A stretch of 64,000 nucleotides of DNA from Burkholderia sp. NRF60-BP8 (GTDB lineage: Bacteria; Pseudomonadota; Gammaproteobacteria; Burkholderiales; Burkholderiaceae): NCBI RefSeq assembly GCF_001522585.2, contig NZ_CP013373.1:1178001-1242000 (forward strand), written 5' to 3'. The position numbers and the translations under genes were made by a program. The notes beneath the pieces were generated by a model that saw nothing but the letters and a program-made list of their open reading frames with translations, ran no database searches and was not told where the DNA came from. Shown here piece by piece: positions 39,858 to 49,027 of this stretch (positions within the stretch are counted from its first letter, which is position 1; the number at the start of each line of letters is the position of its first letter).

Positions 39858-41693
39858 TCAGGCGGCGGCGTGCAGGTGCAGCTGCTGCGCCTCGAAGCGC
39901 CGCGCGAGCTCCTCGGACGGCAGCGCCTGGCAGACGAGCCAGCCCTGGATGTGATTGCAGCCCATCTCCGTCAGCAGCTCGCGCTGCGCCTCGGTCTCGA
40001 CGCCTTCGGCGACGAGCTCGAGATCCAGTGTTTGCGCGAGGCCGACCACTGCCGACACGATCGCGCGGTCGTTGCGCGACGTCAGCAGGTTCTCGACGAA
40101 ACTGCGGTCGATCTTCAGCTTCGCGAGCGGGAAGCGCTGCAGATAGGCGAGGCTCGAATAGCCGGTTCCGAAATCGTCGATCGCGAAGCGGATGCCGAGG
40201 CCGGTCAGTTCCTCGAGCAGCATTTTCGCGTGCGCGGGATCGTGCATCAGCAGGCTTTCGGTGATTTCGAGCACGATACGGCGCGGGTCGATGCCGGTCA
40301 GCGCGATCGCCTCGCGCACGCTTTGCGTGAAGCGCGGGTCGCGGAACTGCTGCGGCGACACGTTGACCGCCACGTATTGCAGCGCGAGCCCCTGGCCGTC
40401 CCACGCGACGAGCTGCATGCACGCGGCCTTGAGCACCCAGTTGCCGAGGTAGTTGATCAGCCCGATCGATTCGGCGAGCGGGATGAAGGTGGCTGGCGGC
40501 ACGAGGCCGTGCACCGGATGGCGCCAGCGGATCAGCGCCTCGACGCCGACCACCGCGCCCGACTGGCTGCGCGTGATCGGCTGGAAATGCAGCGAAAACT
40601 CGCCGTTGCGCACGCCGTCGTACAGGTCGGCCTCGAGCTTGAGCCGTTCGGCGTCGGCCGGATCGTCGACGGGTGCATGGAACGCGAGCGCGTTGCCGCC
40701 CGATGCCTTCGCCTGCGCGAGCGCGTGGTCGGCGCGGCGCAGCAGCGGGCTGTGGTGCTGGGCCCGATGCGGCGCGGCACGTTCGTCGGGGTAGAGCGCG
40801 ATGCCGATGCTCGCGGACAGGTGCACGGTTTGCCCCTGATACACGTAGGGCTCGCGCACCGCGGCCTGCAGCCGGCGCGCGAGCGCATCGGCGGTCTGGC
40901 TCGCCTGCGTGCGGTCCGGTGCGCCCAGCACGACCGCGAACTTGTCGCTCGCGACGCGCGCGAGCCGTTCGTTCGGCGTGACGAGCGTCTTCAGCCGCTG
41001 CGCGGTCTCGCGCAGCAGCATATCGCCCGCGTCGTAGCCGAGCGCGCGGTTGATCCGCTGGTAGTCGTCGAGGTCGAGCAGCAGCAGCGCCGCGCAGGTG
41101 CCGTCCTCGTCGGCGGTCTGCTGCGCGCGCATCAGCGCCGGCACGAGCGCGGACAGGTTGTCGAGCCCCGTCATCGGGTCGTGGTGCATTTCGTACGTGA
41201 GGCGTGCCTCGAGCGCGCGCCACGACGACACGTCGAAGGCCGCGATCGCGAAGCCGTCGACGCCGTGGTGGCGGCTCTTGAACGCGCGGACCTCGACGTC
41301 CAGCGGGTAGGTGAGCGACTTGACGATGCACATCGTCGCCTTCTCGACCTGGCCGGAACGTGCGGCACGGGCGAGCAGGCCTTCGAGCGCCGGGGTATCC
41401 TGTTCGGCGATCAGGTCGCGCAGCGTCAGCGTATGCAGGTAGTCGCGGTGGTAGCCGATGAAGCGCAGGCTGGCGTCGGACACATACAGAAAGCGCAGTT
41501 CGCGGTCCACATGGGCGAGGAAATCCACCGTGCCGACCGTCTGTTCCAGCCAGTTGCGCACGGAATCGTCGCGGCGCGGCGCGACGGCGCGCGCGGGCAT
41601 CAGCGCGCCGCCCGACCGGGCGAAGCGGCGCAGCGTATGCAAGGCGCTGCGCCAGGAGCCCTTGCGTGACGTCTGTTTCCTGTTGGCTTCCAT
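39858..41693 (-). CDS. PAS-GGDEF(degenerate)-EAL c-di-GMP phosphodiesterase
   Basis: 611 aa. PAS domain at about residues 50-165 (FLAHVDRELRFLYVSDASLRFIG). GGDEF-like domain at 165-340 whose active-site motif reads ASDKF (248-252) and so should not make c-di-GMP. EAL domain at 355-600 with VEALIRW (384-390), ITESLLM, AIDDFGTGYSSLAYLQRFP in the loop-6 region, KIDRSFV and AEGVETE all intact, so phosphodiesterase activity is likely. No membrane segment, so a cytoplasmic sensor. First gene of a two-gene unit with the HDOD protein. Confidence 0.92.
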   Translation of the reverse strand: MEANRKQTSRKGSWRSALHTLRRFARSGGALMPARAVAPRRDDSVRNWLEQTVGTVDFLAHVDRELRFLYVSDASLRFIGYHRDYLHTLTLRDLIAEQDTPALEGLLARAARSGQVEKATMCIVKSLTYPLDVEVRAFKSRHHGVDGFAIAAFDVSSWRALEARLTYEMHHDPMTGLDNLSALVPALMRAQQTADEDGTCAALLLLDLDDYQRINRALGYDAGDMLLRETAQRLKTLVTPNERLARVASDKFAVVLGAPDRTQASQTADALARRLQAAVREPYVYQGQTVHLSASIGIALYPDERAAPHRAQHHSPLLRRADHALAQAKASGGNALAFHAPVDDPADAERLKLEADLYDGVRNGEFSLHFQPITRSQSGAVVGVEALIRWRHPVHGLVPPATFIPLAESIGLINYLGNWVLKAACMQLVAWDGQGLALQYVAVNVSPQQFRDPRFTQSVREAIALTGIDPRRIVLEITESLLMHDPAHAKMLLEELTGLGIRFAIDDFGTGYSSLAYLQRFPLAKLKIDRSFVENLLTSRNDRAIVSAVVGLAQTLDLELVAEGVETEAQRELLTEMGCNHIQGWLVCQALPSEELARRFEAQQLHLHAAA

Positions 41694-41878
41694 GTTTCTC
41701 GCTGACGTGAAGGGCTGGAACCGGTTGTCCGGAAGGAATAACGGCAGACTGTGCGGAATCTTTAACGAGCCGGCCGCGGGCGGCGCTGCCGCGGATCCGG
41801 ATCATCGACACGGGTGTTCGGCAGGCGAACGCTCTCGTGGCCTACATCGGGCTGACTTTATAAGAAACGAGGACGCAG

Positions 41879-42427
41879 ATGAAGCGAAAACTGTTGCTGG
41901 GCGCCATGGCGGCGCTGGTGGCCGGCCATGCACTGCTGGCGCAGGCGGAACTGAAGCCGGGCGCCGCGGCGCCCGATTTCACGACGCAGGCGTCGCTGGG
42001 CGGCAAGACTTACACGTACTCGCTCGCGGACGCCCTGAAACAGGGGCCGGTCGTGCTGTATTTCTATCCGGCGGCGTTCACGAAAGGCTGCACGATCGAG
42101 GCGCATGCGTTCGCGGACGCGGTCGACCGTTACAAGGCTTACGGCGCGACGGTGATCGGCGTGTCGGCCGACAACATCGACACGCTGACGAAGTTCTCGG
42201 TGAGCGAGTGCCGGAGCAAGTTCCCGGTGGCGGCCGACCCCGATGCGAAGATCATCCGCGAATACGACGCGAAGCTGCCGGCGCTCGACCGCGCGAACCG
42301 CGTGTCCTACGTGATTTCGCCGGAAGGGAGGATTCTCTACGAATACACGAGCCTGTCGCCCGACAAGCACGTCGAGAACACGCTCGCCGCGGTGAAGGCG
42401 TGGGCCGACGCGCATCCGAAGCAGTAA
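41879..42427 (+). CDS. Exported peroxiredoxin (AhpC/TSA, PrxQ-like)
   Basis: 182 aa with a cleavable signal peptide (MKRKLLLGAMAALVAGHA, AQA site near 23). The thioredoxin-fold domain has KPGAAAPDF and FYPAAFTKGCTIEAHAFAD, where Cys71 is the peroxidatic residue. A second Cys (111, in SVSECRSKF) is 40 residues on, similar to PrxQ enzymes that resolve through a distant cysteine rather than CX4C. It would reduce peroxides in the periplasm. GAGGACGCAG precedes the ATG. Confidence 0.88.
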   Translation: MKRKLLLGAMAALVAGHALLAQAELKPGAAAPDFTTQASLGGKTYTYSLADALKQGPVVLYFYPAAFTKGCTIEAHAFADAVDRYKAYGATVIGVSADNIDTLTKFSVSECRSKFPVAADPDAKIIREYDAKLPALDRANRVSYVISPEGRILYEYTSLSPDKHVENTLAAVKAWADAHPKQ

Positions 42428-42449
42428 GCGGCTGCCCCGCGCGTGAAAA

Positions 42450-42468
42450 CGGCCCGTCGTGCGGGCCG
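42450..42468. terminator. GC hairpin between convergent genes
   Basis: CGGCCCG / CGGGCCG with loop TCGTG, 23 bases past the peroxiredoxin stop and preceded by AAAA. No U-run follows on the plus strand; the A4 would give a short U4 for the minus-strand gene. Confidence 0.4.
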
Positions 42469-42512
42469 CGGGCATGGGCATGCGCCGCCTGCCGGCGGCG
42501 CGCAACGGGCCG

Positions 42513-43142
42513 TTACGCGCGCAACGCCTGTTCGATCGGCACGCTGCCGCCGACGAAGCCGACGACCTTGCGCGAGATGCCGAGCTTGATCGCCTCGATC
42601 GCGGCCCATGCCACGTCCTGGCGCGAGACGGGCGGCGCGGGCTCGAGCCACGTGTCGGTCAGCGCGATCTTGCCGACGCCCGGGTCGTCCGTAAGCGGGC
42701 CCGGGCGCAGGATCACGTAGTCGACGCCCGACGCGATCACGCGATCGTCGCCTTCGCGCTTCATCTGCGAATAGTGGTGCAGCGCGTCCGGCCCCTGTTC
42801 GGGCCGGTATGCGGACAGCGAGCTGACCACCACGAGCTTCTGCGCGTTGTAGGCGAGTGCGTACTCGGCCGCGCGGGCGACCGCGTCGCGGTCGACCTGT
42901 TCCTCTTCGGTCGCGCCCTCCGATTCGGCCGAGCCTGCCGCGTAGATCACGTGCGTGATGCCCTGGAACGCGTGCGAGAAATCGTTCGTCAGATCGGCCT
43001 CGACGACCCGCGCGCCGGGCAGCGCATAGCCGTGCCGGCGCACGAGCGCCGTGAGCTCGAACTCCGGCTGCTCGAGCAGCAGATCCGCGCAGGCCCGGCC
43101 CGTCCGTCCGGTCGCGCCAATCAGCAGTACCTTCGTCGTCAT
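42513..43142 (-). CDS. NAD(P)-binding atypical SDR (NmrA-like)
   Basis: 209 aa. Rossmann start MTTKVLLIGATGRTGRACAD with the GxTGxxG nucleotide motif, VIYAAGS, VVVSSLSAYRP and ILRPGPLTDD. Members are oxidoreductases or redox sensors. The family YxxxK pair is not conserved (HHYSQMKREGDD gives a YxxxK-like Y-SQM-K). Start at 43142 rather than 43169 because the nucleotide-binding strand begins there. Monocistronic. Confidence 0.85.
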   Translation of the reverse strand: MTTKVLLIGATGRTGRACADLLLEQPEFELTALVRRHGYALPGARVVEADLTNDFSHAFQGITHVIYAAGSAESEGATEEEQVDRDAVARAAEYALAYNAQKLVVVSSLSAYRPEQGPDALHHYSQMKREGDDRVIASGVDYVILRPGPLTDDPGVGKIALTDTWLEPAPPVSRQDVAWAAIEAIKLGISRKVVGFVGGSVPIEQALRA

Positions 43143-43243
43143 GAAACCGCTCCTTGCTCGATGCGTCATCCTCCCAGATAGGGACGGACGACCGATAACT
43201 CAAGTGTAATGTCGAATCGGCCCGGCGGCGGGCGCGTAATAAG

Positions 43244-43299
43244 GGGCATACCGGCGCGGGCGTACCGGCCCGGGCATACCGGCACGGGCATACCGGCAC
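43244..43299. repeat. Four tandem 14-bp units (GGGCATACCGGCAC)
   Basis: Four head-to-tail copies, the last two identical and the first two with two changes each, lying 123 bases upstream of the NYN-LOTUS gene. Units are 14 bp and do not preserve frame, so the ORF through them is not coding. They could be regulatory or a slippage tract. Confidence 0.85.
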
Positions 43300-43421
43300 G
43301 GGTGGCGGCGTTCATTCGTTCACACGGATGCGGGAATGACGCGCCGACCGGCTATCATGTGCGCGATGCATTTTTCGCCGCTACGTGTGAACAACGCGTC
43401 GGCCCACCGGTTGGAGTACAC

Positions 43422-44912
43422 ATGGCATTACCCCTGGACAACGTGAGCATGGCCGTATTCTGCGACTTCGAGAACGTCGCGCTCGGCGTGCGCGACGCGA
43501 AGTACGAGAAATTCGACATCAAGCCCGTGCTGGAGCGGCTGCTGCTGAAAGGCAGCATCGTCGTGAAGAAGGCCTATTGCGACTGGGATCGCTACAAGGG
43601 CTTCAAGGCGTCGATGCACGAAGCCAGTTTCGAGCTGATCGAGATTCCGCACGTGCGCCAGTCGGGCAAGAATTCGGCCGACATCCGGCTCGTGGTGGAC
43701 GCGCTCGATCTCTGCTACACGAAGTCGCACGTCGATACGTTCGTGATCATCAGCGGCGATTCGGATTTTTCGCCGCTCGTGTCGAAGCTGCGCGAGAACG
43801 CGAAGAAGGTGATCGGCGTCGGCGTGAAGAAATCGACGTCGGATCTGCTGGTCGCGAACTGCGACGAATTCATCTTCTACGACGATCTGGTGCGCGAGCA
43901 GCAGCGTGCGCTTGCGAAGCGCGAACAGCAGCAGCGCGCGGGCAACGGCGGCGCGAAGCGGCCGGACGAGCCGTCGCGCAAGCACGACATGGACGCGCGC
44001 AAGGCCGAGGCGATCGCACTGGCGGTCGAGACGTTCGACGCGCTCGCGTCGGAGCGCGACGACGTCGGCAAGATCTGGGCGTCGGTGCTCAAGAGCGCGA
44101 TCAAGCGCCGCAAGCCTGATTTCAACGAGTCGTACTACGGATTCCGCGCGTTCGGCAACCTGCTCGACGAGGCGCAGGCGCGCGGCCTGCTCGAAGTGGG
44201 GCGCGACGACAAATCGGGGGCGTTCGTGTCGCGGGCTCGCCAGTCGGTTGCAGCCGAGCCCGTCGCGGCAGGCGGTGAGGGCGGCGCGGCGTACCACGGC
44301 GCCCAGCGCGGCACGCGCGCGGCGGAGCCGGCGCCGACCGACCGTGGGGCGCGCCGGCGCGGGGAGCGGGCGGAAGCGGTCGTTCACGAAAGCGTGCAGG
44401 TCGACACGGAAGACGCGGCGCTTGCCGAGGTCGCCGACGCGGCGCCGGCCGAAACGCGCGACACGTCCGAGATGGCCGAGGTGGCCGATGCGCAGGGTGA
44501 CGCGAAGGATGGCCGCAAGCGGGCGCGCAAGAGCGCGGCAAAGAAGACCGGCACGAAGAAGGGCGCGGCCGCGAAGGGCGCCGGTCGCCACGCGGCCGGC
44601 AAGCCGGACGCCGCCGCGCACGGCGACGCGAAGCAGAGTGGCGATGCGCAGGCGCACGGCCAGCATGCGGACGAACCGAATCGCGACGCGGCACATGACG
44701 AGCGGCACGCGGCGGCGGCGCCCGCCGAGCCGGCGTCTCACGCTTCCGGCGCCCGGAGCGAAGCCGTGCAGCCGTCGCACGACGTGGCGCCGGTCGAAGC
44801 GGCGGCCGACGAGGCTGCCGAAGCATCGGCCGCCGCCAAGCCGAAGAAGCCGGCCCGGAAGGCGGCGCCGCGTGCGCGTCGTCCGCGCAAGACGACGGTT
44901 GCCGCCGAGTAA
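43422..44912 (+). CDS. NYN-domain protein with LOTUS/OST-HTH domain and long basic tail
   Basis: 496 aa. NYN (PIN-like, LabA/DUF88) domain at about residues 8-150: MAVFCDFENVALGV, the acidic residues of KNSADIRLVVDAL, and VIISGDSDFSPL with LVSKLRE. A LOTUS-type RNA-binding winged helix follows at about 190-270 (FDALASERDDVGKIWASVLK and SYYGFRAFGNLLDEA). The last ~220 residues are Ala/Glu/Lys-rich and probably disordered, ending in a Lys/Arg cluster. The acidic residues suggest an intact ribonuclease active site. Bacterial NYN-LOTUS proteins are poorly characterised. The ATG at 43422 is chosen; the ORF to 43209 crosses the 14-bp repeats. Confidence 0.88.
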   Translation: MALPLDNVSMAVFCDFENVALGVRDAKYEKFDIKPVLERLLLKGSIVVKKAYCDWDRYKGFKASMHEASFELIEIPHVRQSGKNSADIRLVVDALDLCYTKSHVDTFVIISGDSDFSPLVSKLRENAKKVIGVGVKKSTSDLLVANCDEFIFYDDLVREQQRALAKREQQQRAGNGGAKRPDEPSRKHDMDARKAEAIALAVETFDALASERDDVGKIWASVLKSAIKRRKPDFNESYYGFRAFGNLLDEAQARGLLEVGRDDKSGAFVSRARQSVAAEPVAAGGEGGAAYHGAQRGTRAAEPAPTDRGARRRGERAEAVVHESVQVDTEDAALAEVADAAPAETRDTSEMAEVADAQGDAKDGRKRARKSAAKKTGTKKGAAAKGAGRHAAGKPDAAAHGDAKQSGDAQAHGQHADEPNRDAAHDERHAAAAPAEPASHASGARSEAVQPSHDVAPVEAAADEAAEASAAAKPKKPARKAAPRARRPRKTTVAAE

Positions 44913-45041
44913 CGAGTAACGCGAGTAACGGCGGCCGGCGGCGGTCGCGCGCTCGGCCGGTTCTCGTCCGCAACCGGCCGACGCAACCGGCCGACACCCG
45001 CGCCGCGCCATCCGGGCCGGTGCAATGCCGGCGCTGTCGCG

Positions 45042-45425
45042 CTAACCGTTCAGCACGTACGGCCGCGTCATCACTTCGAGGAAGTGACCGTCCGGATCGT
45101 CGAAGTACACGCCGCGTCCGCCGTTGTGGCGGTAGATATCGTCGGCTTGCCGTTTCGCGGGATCGGCCCAGTGCGGCAGCCCGCGTTCGCGAATGCGCGC
45201 GAGCACGCGATCGAAGCCGGCTTCGTCGATCAGGAACGCGTAATGCTGCGACCGGATCTCCCTCGCCTGTTCGTAAAAATCGAGCGACACGCCGTTGTCG
45301 AGCGCGACGACCAGCATCGCGCCGAACGGCGTCGGCGGCGGCAATTCCAGCAGTTCGGTGAGGAAGCGGCTCGACGCATGCTTGTCGCGGCACCAGACGA
45401 TCGTGTGGTTGAGCTGGACGTTCAT
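45042..45425 (-). CDS. VOC-family (glyoxalase/bleomycin resistance fold) protein
   Basis: 127 aa with two beta-alpha-beta-beta-beta modules. Metal-type residues are His in MNVQLNHTIVWCRD and Glu in GHFLEVMTRPY, with RGVYFDDPDGHFLEV as the usual C-terminal module. Small VOC proteins can be dioxygenases, lyases or resistance proteins; the function cannot be assigned. It is convergent with the NYN gene and 107 bases downstream of the mdtC stop on the same strand. Confidence 0.85.
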   Translation of the reverse strand: MNVQLNHTIVWCRDKHASSRFLTELLELPPPTPFGAMLVVALDNGVSLDFYEQAREIRSQHYAFLIDEAGFDRVLARIRERGLPHWADPAKRQADDIYRHNGGRGVYFDDPDGHFLEVMTRPYVLNG

Positions 45426-45531
45426 GGCGGGTTCCCGGGAAGGGCGCGGCGGTGGGCATGCACACACGATAGTCGATCGCGGCCGGTGTTCAAGCGCGGA
45501 CAGCGCCCGCCTGGCCGGCGGCCGCTTTCCG

Positions 45532-48500
45532 TCACTCGCCGGCGACCGCCGGCCCGCCGGTATTGCCGCGGCGGTTGCGGCGCTTCTCGGCCCACACGCG
45601 CAGCCGGTCCATGTACAGGTAGACGACCGGCGTCGTATAGAGCGTCAGCACCTGCGACACGATCAGGCCGCCGGCGATCGCGATCCCGAGCGGCGCGCGC
45701 AGCTCGGCGCCGTCGCCGCTGCCGAACGCGAGCGGCAGCGCGCCGAGCAGCGCCGCCATCGTCGTCATCATGATCGGCCGGAAGCGCAGCAGGCACGCCT
45801 CGTGGATCGCGTCGAACGACGACTTCCGGTTGTTGCGCGTCTGGTCGATCGCGAAGTCGACCATCATGATCGCGTTCTTCTTCACGATGCCGATCAGCAG
45901 GATCACGCCGATCAGCGCGATGATGCTGAACTCGGTCTTGAACAGCAGCAGCGCGAGCAGCGCGCCGACGCCGGCCGACGGCAGCGTCGACAGGATCGTG
46001 ATCGGGTGGATGTAGCTCTCGTACAGGATCCCGAGCACGATGTAGACGGCCAGCAGCGCCGCGAGGATCAGGATCGGCTGATCGTTCATCGACTGCTGGA
46101 ACGCCTGCGCGGTGCCCTGGAAGCTGCCGACGATCGTCGGCGGCACGCCGATCTGCGCCATCGTCTGGTAGATCACCTGGGTCGCCTGCGACAGCGACAC
46201 GCCCGGCGGCAGGTTGAACGAGATCGTGGTCGCGACGAACAGCCCCTGGTGGTTGACCGACAGCGGCGTCGTGCTCGGCCCGAACGTCGCGATCGCCGAC
46301 AGCGGGATCATCGTCGACTTCGACGTCGACACCGACGCGCCCGACGACGCGCTCGACTTGCCGCTCGCCGCGATCGCGTTGAGCGCCTGGTTGCGCGCGG
46401 AATCGGATGCGATCGCCGCGGCGCTCTGCGCGGCCGTGCCCGCGCTCGACGTGCCGGCCGCGGTCGCGACGAAGGTGCCGGCGGCCGCGTTGGTGGTCTG
46501 CGAACCGTTCGCGCTGCCGCCCGACGTGCTGATCCACACCTGGTTCAGCATCTCCGGGCTCTGCCAGTACTTCGGCGCGACTTCCATCACGACGTGGTAC
46601 TGGTTCAGCGGGTTGTAGATCGTCGAGACCTGGCGCTGGCCGAACGCGTCGTACAGCGTGTTGTCGATCTGCGCGGGCTTGATGCCGAAGCGCGCAGCCG
46701 TCGCACGATCGATCGTCACCATGGCCTCCATGCCGCCTTGCTGCTGGTCGGAGTTCACGTCGGTCAGCTCGGGGCGCTTCTGCAGCGCCTCGGTCAGGAT
46801 CGGCCCCCACTTGTACAGGTCGGCGCTCGAATCGCCGAGCAGCGTGAACTGGTACTGCGCGTTGCTCTGCCGGCCGCCCACGCGAATGTCCTGCGCGGCC
46901 TGCAGGAACGTGCTCGCGCCTGCCACGTCCGCCAGCCGCGGGCGCAGTTGCTGGATCACCTGATCGGCCGAGAGCTTGCGCTCGGTGCGGTCCTTCAGCG
47001 TGACGAACATGAAGCCGGAGTTGGTCTGCGTGCCCCCGGTGAAGCCCGCGACGCTCTTCACGTTCGGATTGGCCTGCACGATCCGCATCATCTCGGAGAA
47101 CTTCAGCTTCATCGCCTGGAACGACGTCGCCTGGTCGGCCCGAATGCCGCCGATCATCAGCCCGGTGTCCTGCTGCGGGAAGAAGCCCTTCGGCACGACG
47201 ACGTACAGGTAGACGTTCAGCCCGATCGTCGCGAACAGCGTCAGCAGGATCAGCAGCGGCCGGCGCAGCGCCCACGACAGCGAACGCTCGTAGCCGCGCT
47301 GCATGCGCGCGAAGCCGCGTTCGAGGAAGCGCCCGAAGCGGCCCTCGTCGCGCGGGTCGCGCTTGTCGGGCAGCAGGCGCGCGCACATCATCGGCGTGAC
47401 CGTAAGCGACACCGCGAGCGACACGGCGATCGCGAGCGACAGCGTCAGCGCGAACTCGCGGAACAGGCGCCCGACGATCCCGCCCATCAGCAGGATCGGC
47501 AGGAAAACCGCGACGAGCGAGATGCTCATCGACAGCACCGTGAAGCCGACTTCGCGCGCGCCGTCGAGCGCGGCCTGCATCCGCGACTTGCCGTTCTCGA
47601 TGTGCCGCGCGATGTTCTCGAGCACGACGATCGCGTCGTCGACGACGAAGCCGGTCGCGACGATCAGCGCCATCAGCGACAGGTTGTCGATCGAGAAGCC
47701 GAGCAGGTACATCGCGCCGAACGTGCCGATGATCGAGATCGGCACCGCGACGCTCGGGATCAGCGTCGCGCGCCAGTTGCGCAGGAACAGGAACACGACC
47801 ATCACGACGAGGCTGATCGCGATCAGCAGCGTGTGTTCGGTGTCCTTCAGCGACGCGCGGATGGTGGTCGAGCGGTCGAGTACCGGCGTGACCGTGATGT
47901 CGGCCGGCAGCGACGCGGTGAGCTGCGGCAGCGCCGCGCGCACGCGATCGAGCGTCTCGATGATGTTCGCGCCGGGCGAGCGGTAGAGGATCACGAGCAC
48001 CGCGCGCTTGCCGTTCGACAGGCCGAGGTTGCGCAGGTCCTCGACCGAATCGACGACGTCGGACAGATCGGACAGCCGCACGGCCGAGCCGTTGCGGTAG
48101 GCGACGACGAGGTCGCGGTATTGCGACGCTTCGGACGCCTGGTCGTTCGTATAGAGCTGGAAGCGCTGCGGGCCGAACTCGATCGCGCCCTTGGGCGCGT
48201 TGGCGTTCGCGGAAGCCAGCGCCGCGCGCACGTCCTCGAGGCCGATCCCGTAGTGGAACAGCGACTGCGGTTCGAGCTCGACGCGCACGGCCGGGTTCGC
48301 GGAGCCGCTCACGGTGACCTGGCCGATCCCGTCGATCTGCGACAGCGACTGCTGCAGCACCGTCGACGCGGCGTCGTATACCTTCGCCGGCGATGCCGTC
48401 TCCGACGTCAGCGACACGACCATGATCGGCGAATCGGCCGGGTTGACCTTGCGGTAGGTCGGATTGCTCTTCAGCGCGGCGGGCAGGTCGGCGCGCGCCG

Positions 48501-48840
48501 CGTTGATCGCGGCCTGCACGTCGCGCGCGGCGCCGTCGATGTCGCGGTTCAGGCCGAACTGCAGGATGATCCGTGCGTTGCCGACCGTGCTCGTCGACGT
48601 CATTTCGGAGACGTCCGCGATTGACCCGAGATGCCGTTCGAGCGGGCTCGTCACGCTGGTCGCGACGGTTTCCGGGCTCGCGCCCGGCAGCGACGCCTGC
48701 ACGGAAATCGTCGGGAAGTCGACCTGCGGCAGCGGCGACACCGGCAGCTTGATGAACGCGAACAGGCCCGCGAGCGCGACGCCGAGCGCGAGCAGCGTCG
48801 TCGCGACGGGGCGGTTGATGAAGGGGCGCGACAGGTTCAT
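45532..48840 (-). CDS. mdtC: RND multidrug efflux inner-membrane pump, MdtC type
   Basis: 1102 aa, proton-driven RND transporter. Start [22 protein letters not shown]4 has the proton-relay Asp pair in [20 protein letters not shown]. Other blocks are [31 protein letters not shown] and [15 protein letters not shown]. It is longer than E. coli MdtC (about 1025) because of an Ala/Ser/Gly/Thr-rich insertion of about 70 residues at about 771-842, between NQVWIST and [12 protein letters not shown] in the periplasmic part. Third gene of mdtA-mdtB-mdtC. It would work in an MdtB/MdtC trimer with an outer-membrane channel encoded elsewhere. Confidence 0.93.
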   Translation of the reverse strand: MNLSRPFINRPVATTLLALGVALAGLFAFIKLPVSPLPQVDFPTISVQASLPGASPETVATSVTSPLERHLGSIADVSEMTSTSTVGNARIILQFGLNRDIDGAARDVQAAINAARADLPAALKSNPTYRKVNPADSPIMVVSLTSETASPAKVYDAASTVLQQSLSQIDGIGQVTVSGSANPAVRVELEPQSLFHYGIGLEDVRAALASANANAPKGAIEFGPQRFQLYTNDQASEASQYRDLVVAYRNGSAVRLSDLSDVVDSVEDLRNLGLSNGKRAVLVILYRSPGANIIETLDRVRAALPQLTASLPADITVTPVLDRSTTIRASLKDTEHTLLIAISLVVMVVFLFLRNWRATLIPSVAVPISIIGTFGAMYLLGFSIDNLSLMALIVATGFVVDDAIVVLENIARHIENGKSRMQAALDGAREVGFTVLSMSISLVAVFLPILLMGGIVGRLFREFALTLSLAIAVSLAVSLTVTPMMCARLLPDKRDPRDEGRFGRFLERGFARMQRGYERSLSWALRRPLLILLTLFATIGLNVYLYVVVPKGFFPQQDTGLMIGGIRADQATSFQAMKLKFSEMMRIVQANPNVKSVAGFTGGTQTNSGFMFVTLKDRTERKLSADQVIQQLRPRLADVAGASTFLQAAQDIRVGGRQSNAQYQFTLLGDSSADLYKWGPILTEALQKRPELTDVNSDQQQGGMEAMVTIDRATAARFGIKPAQIDNTLYDAFGQRQVSTIYNPLNQYHVVMEVAPKYWQSPEMLNQVWISTSGGSANGSQTTNAAAGTFVATAAGTSSAGTAAQSAAAIASDSARNQALNAIAASGKSSASSGASVSTSKSTMIPLSAIATFGPSTTPLSVNHQGLFVATTISFNLPPGVSLSQATQVIYQTMAQIGVPPTIVGSFQGTAQAFQQSMNDQPILILAALLAVYIVLGILYESYIHPITILSTLPSAGVGALLALLLFKTEFSIIALIGVILLIGIVKKNAIMMVDFAIDQTRNNRKSSFDAIHEACLLRFRPIMMTTMAALLGALPLAFGSGDGAELRAPLGIAIAGGLIVSQVLTLYTTPVVYLYMDRLRVWAEKRRNRRGNTGGPAVAGE

Positions 48841-49027
48841 GTCGGCACCCGCTGGGCCGCCGCGTGTTCCGACGGATGCGTTTTCGGGAGATGGGGGGGC
48901 TGCGCCCCCCCACGCGAACGAAGTGAGCGTGGGGGTTGTTTCATGTCGGCACTCGCTGGGCCGCCCCAAGGGTGCCGACCGCCCCCTTGGGGGGCAGCGA
49001 ACGAAGTGAGCGTGGGGGTTGTTTCAT
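48838..49027. repeat. Duplicated repeat between mdtB and mdtC
   Basis: Two direct repeats alternate. Unit A (24 bp, one mismatch) is at 48838-48861 and 48942-48965. Unit B (31 bp, identical, containing GCGAACGAAGTGAGCGTGGG) is at 48914-48944 and 48997-49027. The mdtC start codon lies in the first A copy and the mdtB stop abuts the second B copy. Unit B holds a small hairpin (CGCTCACTTCGTTCGCG on the minus strand). The element separates two genes that are usually tightly coupled. Confidence 0.85.

Noticed and set aside
42450..42468. Considered as a strong intrinsic terminator
   Set aside because: A hairpin exists but U-tracts are short on both sides, so it is listed only at low confidence.
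45295..48624. 1109-aa plus-strand ORF opposite mdtC
   Set aside because: Shadow of a long, GC-rich minus-strand gene: Arg/Asp/His-rich composition without domains.
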